A stretch of DNA of 64,000 nucleotides. Source: CAYYMH01 sp964472785 (GTDB taxonomy: Bacteria > Zhuqueibacterota > Zhuqueibacteria > Thermofontimicrobiales > Thermofontimicrobiaceae). Shown one piece after another: positions 8,330 through 16,513 of this stretch. A model generated the notes under the pieces. The model searched no databases. It saw only the letters and a list, made by a program, of their open reading frames with translations, and was not told the origin of the DNA. Positions within the stretch are counted from its first letter, which is position 1, and every line of letters begins with the position of its first letter. The stretch covers positions 1 through 64,000 of the forward strand of contig CAYYMH010000009.1 of the NCBI GenBank assembly GCA_964472785.1. Direction: 5' to 3'. Position numbers and translations under genes: made by a program.

Positions 8330-9661
8330 TTAATAAGCCTCGTGCTTATGCTGTCCCATTGCCCAGCACACGTGGAACAGAAAAGTGTGATCATCCGGAA
8401 ACGGACCGGCGTAATCTAAATATTCGGCAAATTGCCGTTTGGAATATTGATACTGAAAACGGAAGAACACGAAATCACTTTGCCAGACATCCAAACAGGC
8501 AGTGACATCCCACTCGTGCTGATTTTTATCCCAGGGCAACTCGGAATATCCCACTCGTCCGGTGATCCAGTAACGGGCGCTCAGTTTATTCTGCAACGAG
8601 GTGTAAAATCCTTTTGCATCCATATTTCCGACCGGTGTTTCCCGTCGGCTGTAAAGTAGTTCCGTTCTCCAGTCGATAGTCCGGTATTTCGCGCGACCAA
8701 TCGGCACCCATTTTAGCGTCAGTCCCAAATCTCCCACGTAGCTCAAATATTGTTCAGCCGGATCATTCTTTCCCACAGCGCCACTGACAGACCATTCAAA
8801 ATAGGTGCTCGCGCTGATGTCGTAGTAATTATTCAACTTACCCAAACCAATCAGATTATATTTCCCTTCGCTGGTAAAGCTGTGGCCGGCGCCTCCGTTG
8901 ACAAATGACAAATCGAGACTACTGGCATCCGCAAACAGAATGGGTGGCAATAAAAAATTTCCGGAAACACCCCAGCCGCTTAATCCGCCATTGCTGAACA
9001 TATTCACCAGCACCTTCGGACGATCGAACTGCGGCAATGCATGGTCATGATAGCGGTTTAAAATCCCAAAGGGAAGATAAAATATACCGATTTTCAAATT
9101 TAAGTTTGCTGGCAAGTTCAACCATTCCATGTACGCTTCTTCGATAGCAATTTCCTCCCGTCCGACCGAAATAAAACTTTTCCCCCGCGTAAACGGATCG
9201 AGCGGCGCAACCAAAGCAACTTCCAGTTCGCGTAATTCGAAGCGATTGTTCCCGTAAGACACATCACTGGGATTGCTGACAAATTCTTCTTTTGATGAGC
9301 TGATTGCCGCAAAGAAATCCCCGCTGACACTGATATTCGGATTCAAACCGGACTGCTGCCGGATTCCGCTGCGAAACTTTTTCCCCAAACCGGTTTCTTC
9401 TTTTTTCTCCTCCCGTGATAATTTATTTGCCTCCTCCATCAGCTTTTTCAATTCGTCTTCCTGCTCTTTCTTTTCCAGCTTCTTTTTGATTTCGGCGACT
9501 AATTTTTCCAGTTCATGTAATCTCTTCAACTGAGAGCTGTCCAATTCTGTCTTGCTCAAATCAGTTGTGTGACTTGTTTTATTTTGTGCCGGCAATTCCG
9601 CACTAATAAAAAGAATCAATATCAAACCAATGAATGTGAACAATTTTAATTTAATATTCAT
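8330..9661 (-). CDS. Porin-like outer-membrane barrel with coiled-coil N-terminus
   Basis: This 443-residue protein has a signal peptide (1-25, ending ELPAQ) and a charged coiled coil at about 40-95 (QLKRLHELEKLVAEIKKKLE region). The rest is rich in alternating aromatic residues and glycines, typical of an outer-membrane beta-barrel, and ends HKHEAY rather than in a classical terminal Phe. A motif GIFYLPFGILNRYHDHALPQF recalls porin O/P-like barrels. It lies between the His-rich membrane protein and the ZnuA-like gene on one strand, so it is a good candidate for moving metal across the outer membrane. A GAGG ribosome site lies five bases upstream of the ATG. The exact substrate is not known. 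Confidence 0.75.
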   Translation of the reverse strand: MNIKLKLFTFIGLILILFISAELPAQNKTSHTTDLSKTELDSSQLKRLHELEKLVAEIKKKLEKKEQEDELKKLMEEANKLSREEKKEETGLGKKFRSGIRQQSGLNPNISVSGDFFAAISSSKEEFVSNPSDVSYGNNRFELRELEVALVAPLDPFTRGKSFISVGREEIAIEEAYMEWLNLPANLNLKIGIFYLPFGILNRYHDHALPQFDRPKVLVNMFSNGGLSGWGVSGNFLLPPILFADASSLDLSFVNGGAGHSFTSEGKYNLIGLGKLNNYYDISASTYFEWSVSGAVGKNDPAEQYLSYVGDLGLTLKWVPIGRAKYRTIDWRTELLYSRRETPVGNMDAKGFYTSLQNKLSARYWITGRVGYSELPWDKNQHEWDVTACLDVWQSDFVFFRFQYQYSKRQFAEYLDYAGPFPDDHTFLFHVCWAMGQHKHEAY

Positions 9662-9663
9662 TG

Positions 9664-9730
9664 AAACCTCTTTATTTAGTGATATTTATTATTTTCAAAA
9701 CTTGACTTCAATTTTTCCAAACTGAGGTTT
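9664..9730 (-). promoter_or_regulatory. Possible ribosome-site-masking pair in the barrel gene leader
   Basis: On the minus-strand transcript, AAACCTC (complement of 9724-9730) can pair with GAGGTTT (complement of 9664-9670), which includes the GAGG ribosome site of the barrel gene. Seven perfect pairs could hide the site. Further upstream TAGCAGCC (9800-9807) and GGCTGCTA (9873-9880) form another 8-bp pair. No known riboswitch class is recognised. Confidence 0.25.
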
Positions 9731-9892
9731 TTAATTTGTAAAAAAGAATATTCTCGATTTTAAGACTGAATGATATGTGAATACATGATATCAGGTACAT
9801 AGCAGCCTCCAAAAATCATCAAAGAATGAATTTTGAATCACACTTGTTTTCATGTTCTCATGTTGTAAGTAGTGGCTGCTACAAATTAATGA

Positions 9893-10261
9893 TTATTGGA
9901 AATTAATCGTTGGAGGGGCTCTTAATCCATGCAGGATAAAAATCGGATTAATGCGGCATATTTGAGTATAAATATTCGGAACGACCCGAATTAATTTTAC
10001 AAAAAATATAATAAAAATAAAGAAGATTAATAAATCAAAACACAATAGAATAAAATAATACAAAAATGCAGATTGTGAATGGGTATGATTTTTTATTGGG
10101 GATGTATTATCAGTGGCTTTTTGATAAGGGTGTCCATGGACAACCAAAAAACCATCGTTTAGAATGTGGCCGTGTAAATTGAAATGAACACTAAAAACCG
10201 ACAACAAAAAAGTGAGGAAAATAACAATGAGAGCCGTATTTTTAAACAAATCCCTTTTCAT
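9893..10261 (-). CDS. Small His-rich membrane protein heading the metal operon
   Basis: This 122-residue protein, counted from the ATG at 10261, has two hydrophobic segments (about 10-26 and 66-90). Between them lies a His-rich loop with HFNLHGHI, VVHGHPY and NHTHSQ. The C-terminus carries a short LRAPP motif. Similar His-loop proteins are found beside Zn/Co uptake genes in Bacteroidota, though its function is not established. The start at 10261 is preferred over upstream in-frame starts because a promoter at 10305-10333 would begin the transcript downstream of them. It is likely the first gene of the operon that continues with the barrel, binding protein and permeases. Confidence 0.65.
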   Translation of the reverse strand: MKRDLFKNTALIVIFLTFLLSVFSVHFNLHGHILNDGFLVVHGHPYQKATDNTSPIKNHTHSQSAFLYYFILLCFDLLIFFIFIIFFVKLIRVVPNIYTQICRINPIFILHGLRAPPTINFQ

Positions 10262-10304
10262 TGCGCCTGCTAACTTTGCGTTTCTAAAATTTAACATGAC
10301 TAAA

Positions 10305-10333
10305 AAGATAACATTTTCTCGCGTTAATGTCAA
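10305..10333 (-). promoter_or_regulatory. Sigma-70-like promoter of the metal operon with Zur-like half-site
   Basis: On the minus strand TTGACA (10328-10333) and TATCTT (10305-10310) are 17 bases apart, an excellent promoter about 45 bases upstream of the His-rich gene. The spacer and -10 contain GAAAATGTTATC, which resembles one half of the enterobacterial Zur operator, and ATGTTAAATTT follows nearby. Control by a Zur/Fur-type repressor is inferred. Confidence 0.55.
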
Positions 10334-10562
10334 GCAGAAAATATGCAGGCTAACACTTCAGTAACAGTTGATTTAGCATTCAATTTTTTTCGTGGTTCCT
10401 GTGGAAAGCCGGTGTATTACGCTCACAGAAAACGCCAAAAACTGTAAATGCGCATTGCTTTGTTGTTCCGGAACGGCTTTGCTCCTCAAATTATTAAACC
10501 TCTTCGTTCAAAATTTGATCATTAGCCATTCGACCAAGAATATGAACAAACACCAAACAATA

Positions 10563-10624
10563 AACCGCTAAAACGATGTTATCATTTTTCTTTGTAATTC
10601 ACATAGGATACCGTTTTAACGGTT
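10563..10624. repeat. Inverted repeat downstream of dsbD
   Basis: AACCGCTAAAACG (10563-10575) and CGTTTTAACGGTT (10612-10624) pair at 12 of 13 positions around a 36-base loop. It lies 14 bases beyond the stop of the minus-strand dsbD and may end that transcript, though the loop is long and no clear T-run follows. The remaining 10334-10562 stretch shows no gene. Confidence 0.45.
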
Positions 10625-10637
10625 CATTGTAAATCCA

Positions 10638-12491
10638 TTATTCCTGAATTAGCTTTTCCAATTTCTTTATGAAATCCTCTGCCGGAATGAAACCGATCTC
10701 ACGCATTTCATTCAGTTCATTGCCATCCTTGTCAATAAAAATATAGGTCGGCATGCCGATGACTCGATGTTTTTCCATGAATCGCTTCACAGTTTCATCC
10801 GGTGCAGTACAATCTATTTTAATCATGGTTATTCTTTTTGACAGTTCGACCACGCCTTCGTCTTTGAACGTTTTCCGGTCCATTTCTTTACACGGCGGAC
10901 ACCAGTCCGCGTAAAAATCGAGAAAAACCGGTTTTCCCTCTTCTTTTAGTTCAGCCACGGTGCCCTGCTCGTATTCAATCCAATCGATCCGCGACGGTTC
11001 AGATTGAATCGCGTTGTGTATTAAAAATACTCCCAGTAAAATCACAATGATCCCAAAAACAGCCCGTCCGATTTTGAATTTTTTGGTGTACCCCTGTGAT
11101 TGATCAAGAAATCCAAGCAGCAAACCACCGAAAACAGCCAATAATCCAAAAAAGAAACCCTGCAAATCGTGGATGTGCTTTGCCTGCGGTAAAAAGAAAT
11201 ACAGTGCAACTCCGATCAAAAGGACGCCAAACAATTTTCGCACCCAGACCATCCACATGCCGGACTTTGGGAGTTTGTTAAGTAATCCGGAAAAAGTCGC
11301 CAGAAACAGATACGGCAAGCCAAGTCCCAACCCCATAATGAAAAACAGCAGCGTTCCCTTTGCGACGATTCCTAATTTAGCAACCAGTCCAACCAGTCCA
11401 ATAATAATCCCTGCCGCACACGGCGCAATAACGACCCCCACTGTCAAGCCCATCACGAGTGCCCCAACATTTCCCTCCCGGGATTTGCCCACTTTGGACA
11501 TCAGCCATGATGGAACGGTAATCTCAAACGCACCAAACATACTGGCAGCCATGGATAAAATAATTACGGTGACCACGACCACGAACCATGGATTCTGAAA
11601 CAGGAAGCCCCATTGTTTGCCCGCCAATCCTGAAATTAAACCGAGCACTGCGAAAATAATGGCAATCCCAATCACGTAAAAAAGTGCCGTCACAAAAGAT
11701 GAGCCTTTTTTCCGGTCACTCTGTCCGCCGAAATACCCCACCGTTAGCGGAATCACCGGATAAACACAGGGAGTCAAATTTAAAGCCAGCCCGAAGATAA
11801 AAAATGCGATCACCGCATAGATCAGTCCTTTTTCGATAATTTCCTTTGCCCGCATTTCATCGGGGGTGAACTTCAGCTCCGTTTCCGGCCGTTCTTGTTT
11901 GATGATCTCACCAGTGATTAATTCTTCGACATCCTTTTCCAAAGCGATTTCCTCAACTGTGGTTTCTATTTTTTGAGCGGTGCCACCGAAGCTCTCCTCA
12001 ACAAAAAATGGTATTTCAAAATCCAAACTTTGTGGTGGGAAACAACTTACATCATTGCACCCCTGAAAACTAAAGGCTCCCTTAATCACCCGCTTCCCCG
12101 GTTCAGCATCTTTGGCTAATGTTGCATTTGTAACCACCGTCACTTTGTCTTCATAAACCGAAAGCGCCTTCTCGGAAAATTCAAATGTCGCCATTTCAGG
12201 TTCCGGATAAGTGACTGTTCCGTAATCAACGAATTCATTGGTATCAAATTTAACCACGGTGGGGATGAGAAATTCTTCAGTGGGCTGGTTCGAGTTGATA
12301 TGATAACCGGATTCAATTTCCGCCGTCACATGAACCTCTATCTGCTCTCCCGGCTGAGCAAAATCGGGAACCGCTTTTCCGGATATCGTGACAATTTTTA
12401 AGTCCCAGGGATTTTGACTTTGGGCAAATTGGGTGAGAAGAATCATTGTCAAAATCACCATTCCAATAACAAGCCTTGTTCGCATAAACAT
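10638..12491 (-). CDS. dsbD: Thiol:disulfide interchange protein DsbD
   Basis: The 617-residue protein has all three parts of DsbD. A signal peptide (1-25) is followed by a periplasmic immunoglobulin-like domain with its Cys pair at 145 and 150 (GCNDVSC). About eight membrane segments run from 222 to 495, with redox cysteines at 242 (LTPCVYP) and 358 (IAPCAAG). The C-terminal thioredoxin domain carries CPPC at 531-534. It moves electrons from cytoplasmic thioredoxin to periplasmic proteins, for disulfide isomerisation or cytochrome c assembly. It stands alone on the minus strand, divergent from the asparaginase. No partner cytochrome c genes are in the window. Confidence 0.93.
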   Translation of the reverse strand: MFMRTRLVIGMVILTMILLTQFAQSQNPWDLKIVTISGKAVPDFAQPGEQIEVHVTAEIESGYHINSNQPTEEFLIPTVVKFDTNEFVDYGTVTYPEPEMATFEFSEKALSVYEDKVTVVTNATLAKDAEPGKRVIKGAFSFQGCNDVSCFPPQSLDFEIPFFVEESFGGTAQKIETTVEEIALEKDVEELITGEIIKQERPETELKFTPDEMRAKEIIEKGLIYAVIAFFIFGLALNLTPCVYPVIPLTVGYFGGQSDRKKGSSFVTALFYVIGIAIIFAVLGLISGLAGKQWGFLFQNPWFVVVVTVIILSMAASMFGAFEITVPSWLMSKVGKSREGNVGALVMGLTVGVVIAPCAAGIIIGLVGLVAKLGIVAKGTLLFFIMGLGLGLPYLFLATFSGLLNKLPKSGMWMVWVRKLFGVLLIGVALYFFLPQAKHIHDLQGFFFGLLAVFGGLLLGFLDQSQGYTKKFKIGRAVFGIIVILLGVFLIHNAIQSEPSRIDWIEYEQGTVAELKEEGKPVFLDFYADWCPPCKEMDRKTFKDEGVVELSKRITMIKIDCTAPDETVKRFMEKHRVIGMPTYIFIDKDGNELNEMREIGFIPAEDFIKKLEKLIQE

Positions 12492-12614
12492 CTCCCTGCT
12501 ATTTCATCCTTGATTTTGTTGATTTTTTTACTCATATTAATGGGGTTTGTTTCCAAAATTTAGATGAAATGGAGACGATCAAGATTCATTTTCATTATAA
12601 ACAAGGTTTATAAA

Positions 12615-13607
12615 ATGAAAAATTTATTAATGATCACTACCGGCGGAACCATCGCCATGAAACGCGATGTAATGAACGATGTCTTGATTCCGGCGACCAG
12701 CGGACAGGAGCTCCTGGATTCGGTTCCCGAACTAGAAAAATATGCGGAGCTGGAAATTCACGAATTCTCCAATATCGACAGCTCGGAGATGACGCCGCAG
12801 ATGATGTTCGAATTGAGTTTGCTCATCCGCCAACAAATTCAGCGCACTGACATCGACGGCATCATCATTACCCACGGCACCGACACGCTGGAGGAAACAT
12901 CTTACATGATCGACCTGCTTGTCGATGCCAAGAAGCCCATTGTTCTGACAGCAGCCATGCGCGGATTCAATGAACTTGGAACAGACGTGCCAACCAATTT
13001 GTTGGCTGCGGTGAAGGCTGCGAGCTTCCCCGCGTGTAAAAATATCGGTGTGGTGGTTGTCATGAATGACGAAATTCATGCAGCTCGGGAAGTGCGAAAA
13101 ACCTACACCAGCAATGTGGCGACACTGGAATCACCGGGATACGGGCCGCTGGGCATGGTGGATGAAGATTTAGTTCAGATTTTTCGTCAATCACTGACAC
13201 GGCAGACAATTGCGGCGGAGCGCATTGAATCCGATGTCGTACTTTACAAAATTGCCGCAGGAGATGACGGTAAACTGATTAAACAGCTCGTTGACAATGG
13301 CGCCAAAGGCCTGGTCGTTGAGGGATTAGGACGCGGGAACTTACCCACACCTGCTGCGGATCAGGTATTGAGCGCAATTGAGCGAAATATTCCGGTGGTG
13401 CTAACCTCCCGCTGTTTTAAAGGAAGGGTACTTGGCATTTACGGCGGAACCGGTGGCGGGAAAATACTCAATCAGGCTGGCATTATTTATGGCGGCGATC
13501 TGTCGGGTCAAAAAGCACGAATTAAACTGATGGTGGTTTTAGGCTACACCTCTGATATAAATGAGATAAAAAAGCTATTTGAGTCCGGTATGTATATCCA
13601 GCATTAA
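12615..13607 (+). CDS. ansA: L-asparaginase, type I
   Basis: This 330-residue enzyme hydrolyses L-asparagine to aspartate and ammonia in the cytoplasm. The first signature TTGGTIAM, with the nucleophilic Thr at residue 12, and the second, HGTDTLEETSY with its Thr-Asp pair, are both intact, as is LTAAMRG. There is no signal peptide, which fits the cytoplasmic type I enzyme. The ATG at 12615 is preferred because the preceding CAAGG is a plausible ribosome site. An in-frame ATG at 12564 would add 17 non-conserved residues. It is divergent from dsbD and convergent with the polyamine operon. Confidence 0.9.
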   Translation: MKNLLMITTGGTIAMKRDVMNDVLIPATSGQELLDSVPELEKYAELEIHEFSNIDSSEMTPQMMFELSLLIRQQIQRTDIDGIIITHGTDTLEETSYMIDLLVDAKKPIVLTAAMRGFNELGTDVPTNLLAAVKAASFPACKNIGVVVVMNDEIHAAREVRKTYTSNVATLESPGYGPLGMVDEDLVQIFRQSLTRQTIAAERIESDVVLYKIAAGDDGKLIKQLVDNGAKGLVVEGLGRGNLPTPAADQVLSAIERNIPVVLTSRCFKGRVLGIYGGTGGGKILNQAGIIYGGDLSGQKARIKLMVVLGYTSDINEIKKLFESGMYIQH

Positions 13608-13640
13608 AAACTTATCCCAACCAATCAAGCAGCCGTTCAA

Positions 13641-14513
13641 TCAAGAAACCACAACAAACTTAAATCCGATCATGCGGTAAATCAGTTTCGCCACAGCAAA
13701 CGCGGAGTTGGGATCGGTTTCATTGGCTGCTAACTCGACAACGTCAAAACCGATCACATTTTTTGAAGTAAATATTTTTTCTAATAATGAAATTGTCTCG
13801 TCCCAAAACATCCCGCCCGGCTCCGGCGTGCCCGTGCTTCTGACAACACTCCAATCAAACACGTCCACATCAAAAGTGATAAAAACCGGATCCGGCAACT
13901 TTTCCAATGCCTCATCAATGTCGAAGCTCCTATTTCGATAATCGCAAATGGTGCAAATCTGAATGTTTTCATCTTTAATTCGTTCAGCCTCTGCCAGTGA
14001 CAAACTCCGAATACCAATTTGCAGCGTTTGCTGTGTCATCTCCCGAATTCTCGACATGACGCAAGCGTGGCTTAATTTGCTGTTCTGATAAGATTCCCGT
14101 AAATCAGCATGTGCATCCAGGTGAATAACAGACATCGTTTTGTGTCGCTCCAAAAGTGCTTTTACATAACCGGACGTAATCGAATGATCGCCGCCAACTA
14201 ATACGACAAACTTATCCTGATCCAGCAATAAACCGGTTGATTTGTAAGCTATTTTTATCATCTCCTCCGGATTTTGGGATATCTTCGGGGGCTCCGCCGT
14301 ACTGATTCCAATCCGATTAGTTTCCACTTTGAGATATTCGTCATACAACTCCAAATGGTGTGACGCGTCAATAATCGCATCCGGTCCAAGTCCTGTACCT
14401 GTTCCGTAAGAAACACCTCCCTCATAAGGAAAAGGTAAAATAACGACCTGCGCGTCCTTGACCAGTGGGGACTCTGCTCTCAATCCGAGGAATTGTTTGT
14501 TATTCATCTTCAT
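13641..14513 (-). CDS. speB: Agmatinase (ureohydrolase family)
   Basis: This 290-residue ureohydrolase should convert agmatine to putrescine and urea using two Mn2+ ions. Metal-binding motifs are complete: GGDHSIT, DAHADLR and a DVDVFDWS block that replaces the more usual DxDxxDP. The ATG at 14513 overlaps the stop of the upstream gene in an ATGA arrangement, and this decides the start over a longer in-frame form at 14585. Its position after an arginine decarboxylase gene, which makes agmatine, argues for agmatinase rather than arginase or formimidoylglutamase. Confidence 0.88.
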   Translation of the reverse strand: MKMNNKQFLGLRAESPLVKDAQVVILPFPYEGGVSYGTGTGLGPDAIIDASHHLELYDEYLKVETNRIGISTAEPPKISQNPEEMIKIAYKSTGLLLDQDKFVVLVGGDHSITSGYVKALLERHKTMSVIHLDAHADLRESYQNSKLSHACVMSRIREMTQQTLQIGIRSLSLAEAERIKDENIQICTICDYRNRSFDIDEALEKLPDPVFITFDVDVFDWSVVRSTGTPEPGGMFWDETISLLEKIFTSKNVIGFDVVELAANETDPNSAFAVAKLIYRMIGFKFVVVS

Positions 14514-15577
14514 AGTTTTTTCTCCAGTTTTTCGACGAACTGCGGGAGGTTGCCAATGATATTTTTGGGTGAACGAGGCGCACAAAGCTCAATCACATAC
14601 GCCACCAGCAGAGGAAAAATGACGCTATACTCCCCCCAAATCTGAACCAGCTTACCCGGATCATCACTGCGGTATTTGCCCCAGGTGACTGCCTCGCCAA
14701 ACGTGCAGCTGGACAGACTCCCCTCTTTTTCCACTGCAGTGCCGATTTGCAAACCGCGATCTGCCCCCTCAAAATCGAGGGAAAGAATCTGGCTGATGGT
14801 GGGTCCGGTTTGCTGTATGAAATTTTTGGGTCCGCCACCGCCCAACTCAACGAAACTCGTACCTCCGGAAGAATAAGCAATTGCCGCTGAATCAAAAATG
14901 TCTTTTTCGGGATCGAGCGCGACAGGGAAGCCCTCTTGCCGGCTCCGGATAAAATTCATGGCAATCGAATGGTTGGTTTGGGAATCCCAGAAAATGGGGA
15001 CCCCTAACTCTGCTGCTTTGGCGACAAAACTTCGCTCCGGGAATTTGGCATTTTCTCTGACCCATCGTCCCAAAAACAGGTTGAATTCCCAGCTTGACAA
15101 TGACCGATCGGCAAAATCTTCGTGCCATTGTTTAATAAATTGACGGATAATTTCATCCTGAGCTTCCAAAGTCTCTTTCTCGCGAATGCCGATGTCGTAA
15201 ATCCGGGTATCCCCGTGTTCTCTCAACATGTCATCATCCCAGTTTGGGTGAATAGCTTTCACAGGCAGATCGAAAGCGAAATGGAGATCATGGTAAACTT
15301 GCGCACCAGTCGAACAAATAACATCAATAAAGCCAGCCTCGAGCAATGAAACCACCATCCCGCCCATGCCGCCGGCAATTCCGGCGCCTGCGATGCCCAA
15401 CCAAATCACATCATTTTCACAGATCATCCTTTTAAACAATTCGGCGCCACGGTAAACATTCCTGGCTTCGAATGAGGTTTGTCCCATATATTCAATCAAC
15501 GCCTCAATTGACATTCCCTTTTTCATAAAACGGGGGATAATATCCGGGGCATTATGAAATAAAGATTTGTTTTTCAT
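14510..15577 (-). CDS. Deoxyhypusine synthase-like protein (probable homospermidine synthase)
   Basis: The 355-residue protein belongs to the NAD-dependent deoxyhypusine synthase family. It has a glycine-rich NAD site (GIAGAGIAGGMGGMV), the catalytic Lys at residue 251 in GGGGPKNF, and an EGSLSS...EAVTWGK segment near the C-terminus matching the family. Bacteria lack eIF5A, so the target cannot be hypusine. Bacterial homologues are thought to transfer an aminobutyl group between polyamines to make homospermidine. It is flanked by the agmatinase and the arginine decarboxylase, which supply putrescine. The ATG at 15577 has an AGAGAAG ribosome site, so it is preferred over 15604. Confidence 0.85.
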   Translation of the reverse strand: MKNKSLFHNAPDIIPRFMKKGMSIEALIEYMGQTSFEARNVYRGAELFKRMICENDVIWLGIAGAGIAGGMGGMVVSLLEAGFIDVICSTGAQVYHDLHFAFDLPVKAIHPNWDDDMLREHGDTRIYDIGIREKETLEAQDEIIRQFIKQWHEDFADRSLSSWEFNLFLGRWVRENAKFPERSFVAKAAELGVPIFWDSQTNHSIAMNFIRSRQEGFPVALDPEKDIFDSAAIAYSSGGTSFVELGGGGPKNFIQQTGPTISQILSLDFEGADRGLQIGTAVEKEGSLSSCTFGEAVTWGKYRSDDPGKLVQIWGEYSVIFPLLVAYVIELCAPRSPKNIIGNLPQFVEKLEKKL

Positions 15578-15596
15578 GTTATCACTTCTCTTTTTA

Positions 15597-16154
15597 CTAA
15601 TCAAGCAGCATCACTGCAACTGCGATCACTGTTGTCCACAGCCCGTCTTTATGTCCTCTGGCAGTTTGTGTCATGCTTCTGGTTTTAAAATGACGATTTT
15701 TGTCTGTGATATAAATTTGCTTGCGCTCATCCCAATCTTTATTGGGATCCAATTCAATACCCAACGTCGATGCCAACATCGTCGCCGCTAAATCTTCAGC
15801 AAAGTCCGCCGCCTTTTTTTGAGTTTCCCCGTAGGCGTGATGCTCGCTGATGTAACCGTATTGTTTTTTATCAATTGGCCGCGCCAATCCGATCGATGCC
15901 GCGATTTGCCGATTGGGCTCGTTGGTTGTATTTTTTGCCATCACCACAAAAGTAATTTGACCGTTTTTGAGTTGTTTGACACCTTTTGATTTTGGTACGA
16001 TTTTACAATCCGGGGGGAAAATACTCGACACATTAACAAGATTGCATCTTTCAATTCCGGCATTCCGAAGAGCCAATTCAAAGCTTTGGAGTTTATTTCG
16101 GTGATAGCCCACGCCTTTGGTAAAAAACATTTTTTTTGGTATTAACTGTCCCAC
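15597..16154 (-). CDS. pdaD: Pyruvoyl-dependent arginine decarboxylase
   Basis: This 185-residue proenzyme self-cleaves between Ser43 and Ser44 in NVSSIFPP to generate a pyruvoyl group on the alpha chain. It then decarboxylates arginine to agmatine without pyridoxal phosphate. The N-terminal KKMFFTKGVGYH and the later ISEHHAYGET motifs are typical. A GTG start at 16154, with an AGGAGAGG ribosome site, gives the usual N-terminus. It leads a polyamine operon with the DHS-like gene 19 bases downstream and the agmatinase after it. This enzyme class is common in archaea and scattered in bacteria. Confidence 0.9.
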   Translation of the reverse strand: MGQLIPKKMFFTKGVGYHRNKLQSFELALRNAGIERCNLVNVSSIFPPDCKIVPKSKGVKQLKNGQITFVVMAKNTTNEPNRQIAASIGLARPIDKKQYGYISEHHAYGETQKKAADFAEDLAATMLASTLGIELDPNKDWDERKQIYITDKNRHFKTRSMTQTARGHKDGLWTTVIAVAVMLLD

Positions 16155-16330
16155 TTCCTCTCCTTTTCGTTTAGATAGTTCCAGGTATGCGTAATTACAG
16201 ATAGTGCAAAATAAATAGAGGAGAATTTACTTCCAGTATTTTTCTAAATTTAAGATGTTATTTTTATTTTTGCAAGGATTATTTTATCAATTGAATATTT
16301 TTTTCTTTTAATTGCTGAACAAAATACATT

Positions 16331-16411
16331 GCCACTGATTCACACTGATCAACACAGATTTTCAAGCCTGTATTTTATGAAATCTGTGAAAATCTGTGTT
16401 TATCCGTGGCT
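16331..16411. repeat. Dispersed intergenic repeat, palindromic copy
   Basis: AACACAGATTTTCA at 16351-16364 and TGAAAATCTGTGTT at 16387-16400 are perfect inverted complements. The outer parts (GCCACTGATTCACACTGATC; TTATCCGTGGC) also partly pair, giving a long hairpin. Related single arms lie at 8214 and 54051. It occupies the 359-base divergent region 16155-16513 between the polyamine and lipid A operons. Nothing else is recognised there except a ribosome site. Confidence 0.65.
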
Positions 16412-16500
16412 AAAAAAAGAGCATCCCGTAGTAACATAAAATTCAGAAACCCGTTGCTTCTCAGACTTTTTTTTCTTAAATTTGTAAAATTTAAATTCAA

Positions 16501-16508
16501 GGAGGAGG
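16501..16508 (+). promoter_or_regulatory. Strong ribosome binding site fixing a TTG start
   Basis: GGAGGAGG ends five bases before TTG at 16514 and sets that codon as the start of the dehydrogenase gene. The open frame further upstream runs through the dispersed repeat and encodes basic, non-conserved residues, so it is not part of the protein. Confidence 0.75.
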
Positions 16509-16513
16509 TAACA

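Noticed and set aside
10262..10333. Longer start for the His-rich protein
   Set aside because: The promoter at 10305-10333 would place those codons before or at the transcription start.
14514..14585. Longer agmatinase start at 14585
   Set aside because: The added residues overlap the end of the DHS-like gene and are not conserved, and the ATGA overlap at 14513 gives a natural start.
16406..16513. Upstream extension of the Gfo/Idh gene to an ATG at 16406
   Set aside because: The extension is basic and passes through the tail of the dispersed repeat, while a GGAGGAGG site sits directly before the TTG at 16514.
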